A stretch of 22,296 bases of DNA from Clostridia bacterium (GTDB taxonomy: Bacteria; Bacillota; Clostridia; Oscillospirales; Acutalibacteraceae). The stretch is taken from contig CAAFXF010000067.1 of NCBI GenBank assembly GCA_900766895.1, positions 1 to 22,296 of the forward strand, given 5' to 3'. The notes beneath the pieces were generated by a model that was not told where the DNA came from, made no database searches, and was given only the letters and a program-made list of their open reading frames with translations. A program made the translations under genes and the position numbers. Position 1 is the first letter of the stretch, and each line of letters begins with the position of its first letter. Shown here one piece after another: positions 21,845-22,296 of this stretch.

Positions 21845-22296
21845 ATGTATAATAAAGAAATGCAGGAATCCATGCAAAAGGTTGCGGCAAACAGAGCAGA
21901 AAACGCAGTTTTTGAGCCTCGCCGTATGACAGCACAGGAAAAGGACACCCTCCTTGCAACATATCACCCCGATTATAAGCAGGACCAGTTTGCAACTCTT
22001 CAAATCGGACCTAACAAGGGCGAAAAGGTACCGCTTGAGCTTGCAGATTTGCTTCAGGCTCACAGCAGAATTAACCCTGCCGATATTGATTTGAGCAAGG
22101 TTGACTATGATGTTGACGTGCTTATCATCGGCGGTGGCGGTGCAGGTGCCTCTGCCGCTATCGAGGCAGACAACAACGGTGCATCCTGTATGATTGTTAC
22201 CAAGCTCAGAATAGGTGACGCCAACACAATGATGGCAGAGGGCGGTATTCAGGCTGCGGATAAGGAGAACGATTCTCCTGCACAGCACTATATTGA
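21845..22296 (+). CDS. frdA: Fumarate reductase/succinate dehydrogenase flavoprotein, 3' partial
   Basis: The frame is open from ATG 21845 to the window end (150 complete codons). AAGGAGG lies 8 nt upstream, and the gap from the previous stop is 13 nt. An N-terminal extension of about 88 residues without a recognised domain precedes the FAD-binding motif DVLIIGGGGAGASAAIEA (91-108). The next motif, GDANTMMAEGGIQAA (124-138), aligns with the RSHTVxAxGG loop of FrdA/SdhA but has Asn instead of the His that carries covalent FAD. The flavin is therefore probably bound noncovalently, as in NadB and other soluble members. Catalytic residues lie beyond the window. Fumarate reduction is inferred from family plus mdh/fumC context; adenylylsulfate reductase or NadB are less likely alternatives. 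Confidence 0.85.
   Translation, partial: MYNKEMQESMQKVAANRAENAVFEPRRMTAQEKDTLLATYHPDYKQDQFATLQIGPNKGEKVPLELADLLQAHSRINPADIDLSKVDYDVDVLIIGGGGAGASAAIEADNNGASCMIVTKLRIGDANTMMAEGGIQAADKENDSPAQHYI

Noticed and set aside
13283..22296. Methanogen origin because of hdrABC/mvhD genes
   Set aside because: Bacterial ribosome sites, sigma-A promoters, Rex-type sites, ZapA, Maf and Ig/LRR surface proteins show a bacterial chromosome; soluble Hdr sets are known in bacteria.

Overview
The window looks like chromosomal DNA of an anaerobic, low-to-moderate GC Gram-positive bacterium of the Clostridia, probably an Oscillospirales/Ruminococcaceae-type gut organism. This is inferred from GGAGG-type ribosome sites, sigma-A promoters with 17-nt spacers, Rex-type operators of the clostridial form, Ig-repeat and leucine-rich surface proteins, a dockerin-like calcium motif, and strictly anaerobic iron-sulfur enzymes. 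No rRNA, tRNA, CRISPR array or transposase was seen.

Region 1 (1-6404, + strand) encodes two exported or surface-type proteins. The first is a very large protein, open at the left edge, built of bacterial Ig-like domains alternating with five FIVAR-like helical modules at a period of about 790-840 nt. The second is a leucine-rich-repeat protein with a signal peptide, an EF-hand loop, a B-repeat-like domain and half of a dockerin. A small GC-rich palindromic repeat and a bidirectional terminator follow.

Region 2 (6538-10490, - strand) holds housekeeping genes read leftward: zapA, a U32 peptidase/RlhA-type gene, maf and a PHP-domain phosphoesterase. A terminator sits between zapA and the U32 gene. 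zapA has a clear promoter and a leader of about 105 nt with interleaved complementary arms. Region 3 (10726-11897, + strand) is a lone DAHP synthase gene with its own promoter and terminator.

Region 4 (11983-22296, + strand) is the most interesting part. An LDH-fold enzyme carrying the malate-type Arg at the substrate-specificity position is followed by class II fumarase. Close behind come hdrB, hdrC, hdrA, an mvhD/floxD-type gene, two dicluster ferredoxin genes, a DHODB/FloxA-type FAD/NAD oxidoreductase, a [2Fe-2S]+2[4Fe-4S] protein, and the start of a fumarate reductase/succinate dehydrogenase-type flavoprotein. Gaps are tiny or negative from hdrB onward. Both mdh and fumC promoters carry 18-bp Rex-like operators, which would tie expression to the NADH/NAD+ ratio.

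The parts together suggest oxaloacetate -> malate -> fumarate -> succinate. The last step would be served by a soluble HdrABC-Flox assembly that could couple NADH-dependent fumarate reduction to ferredoxin reduction by flavin-based electron bifurcation. The gene families are supported by visible motifs; the coupling of Hdr-Flox to a fumarate reductase is inference from gene order.
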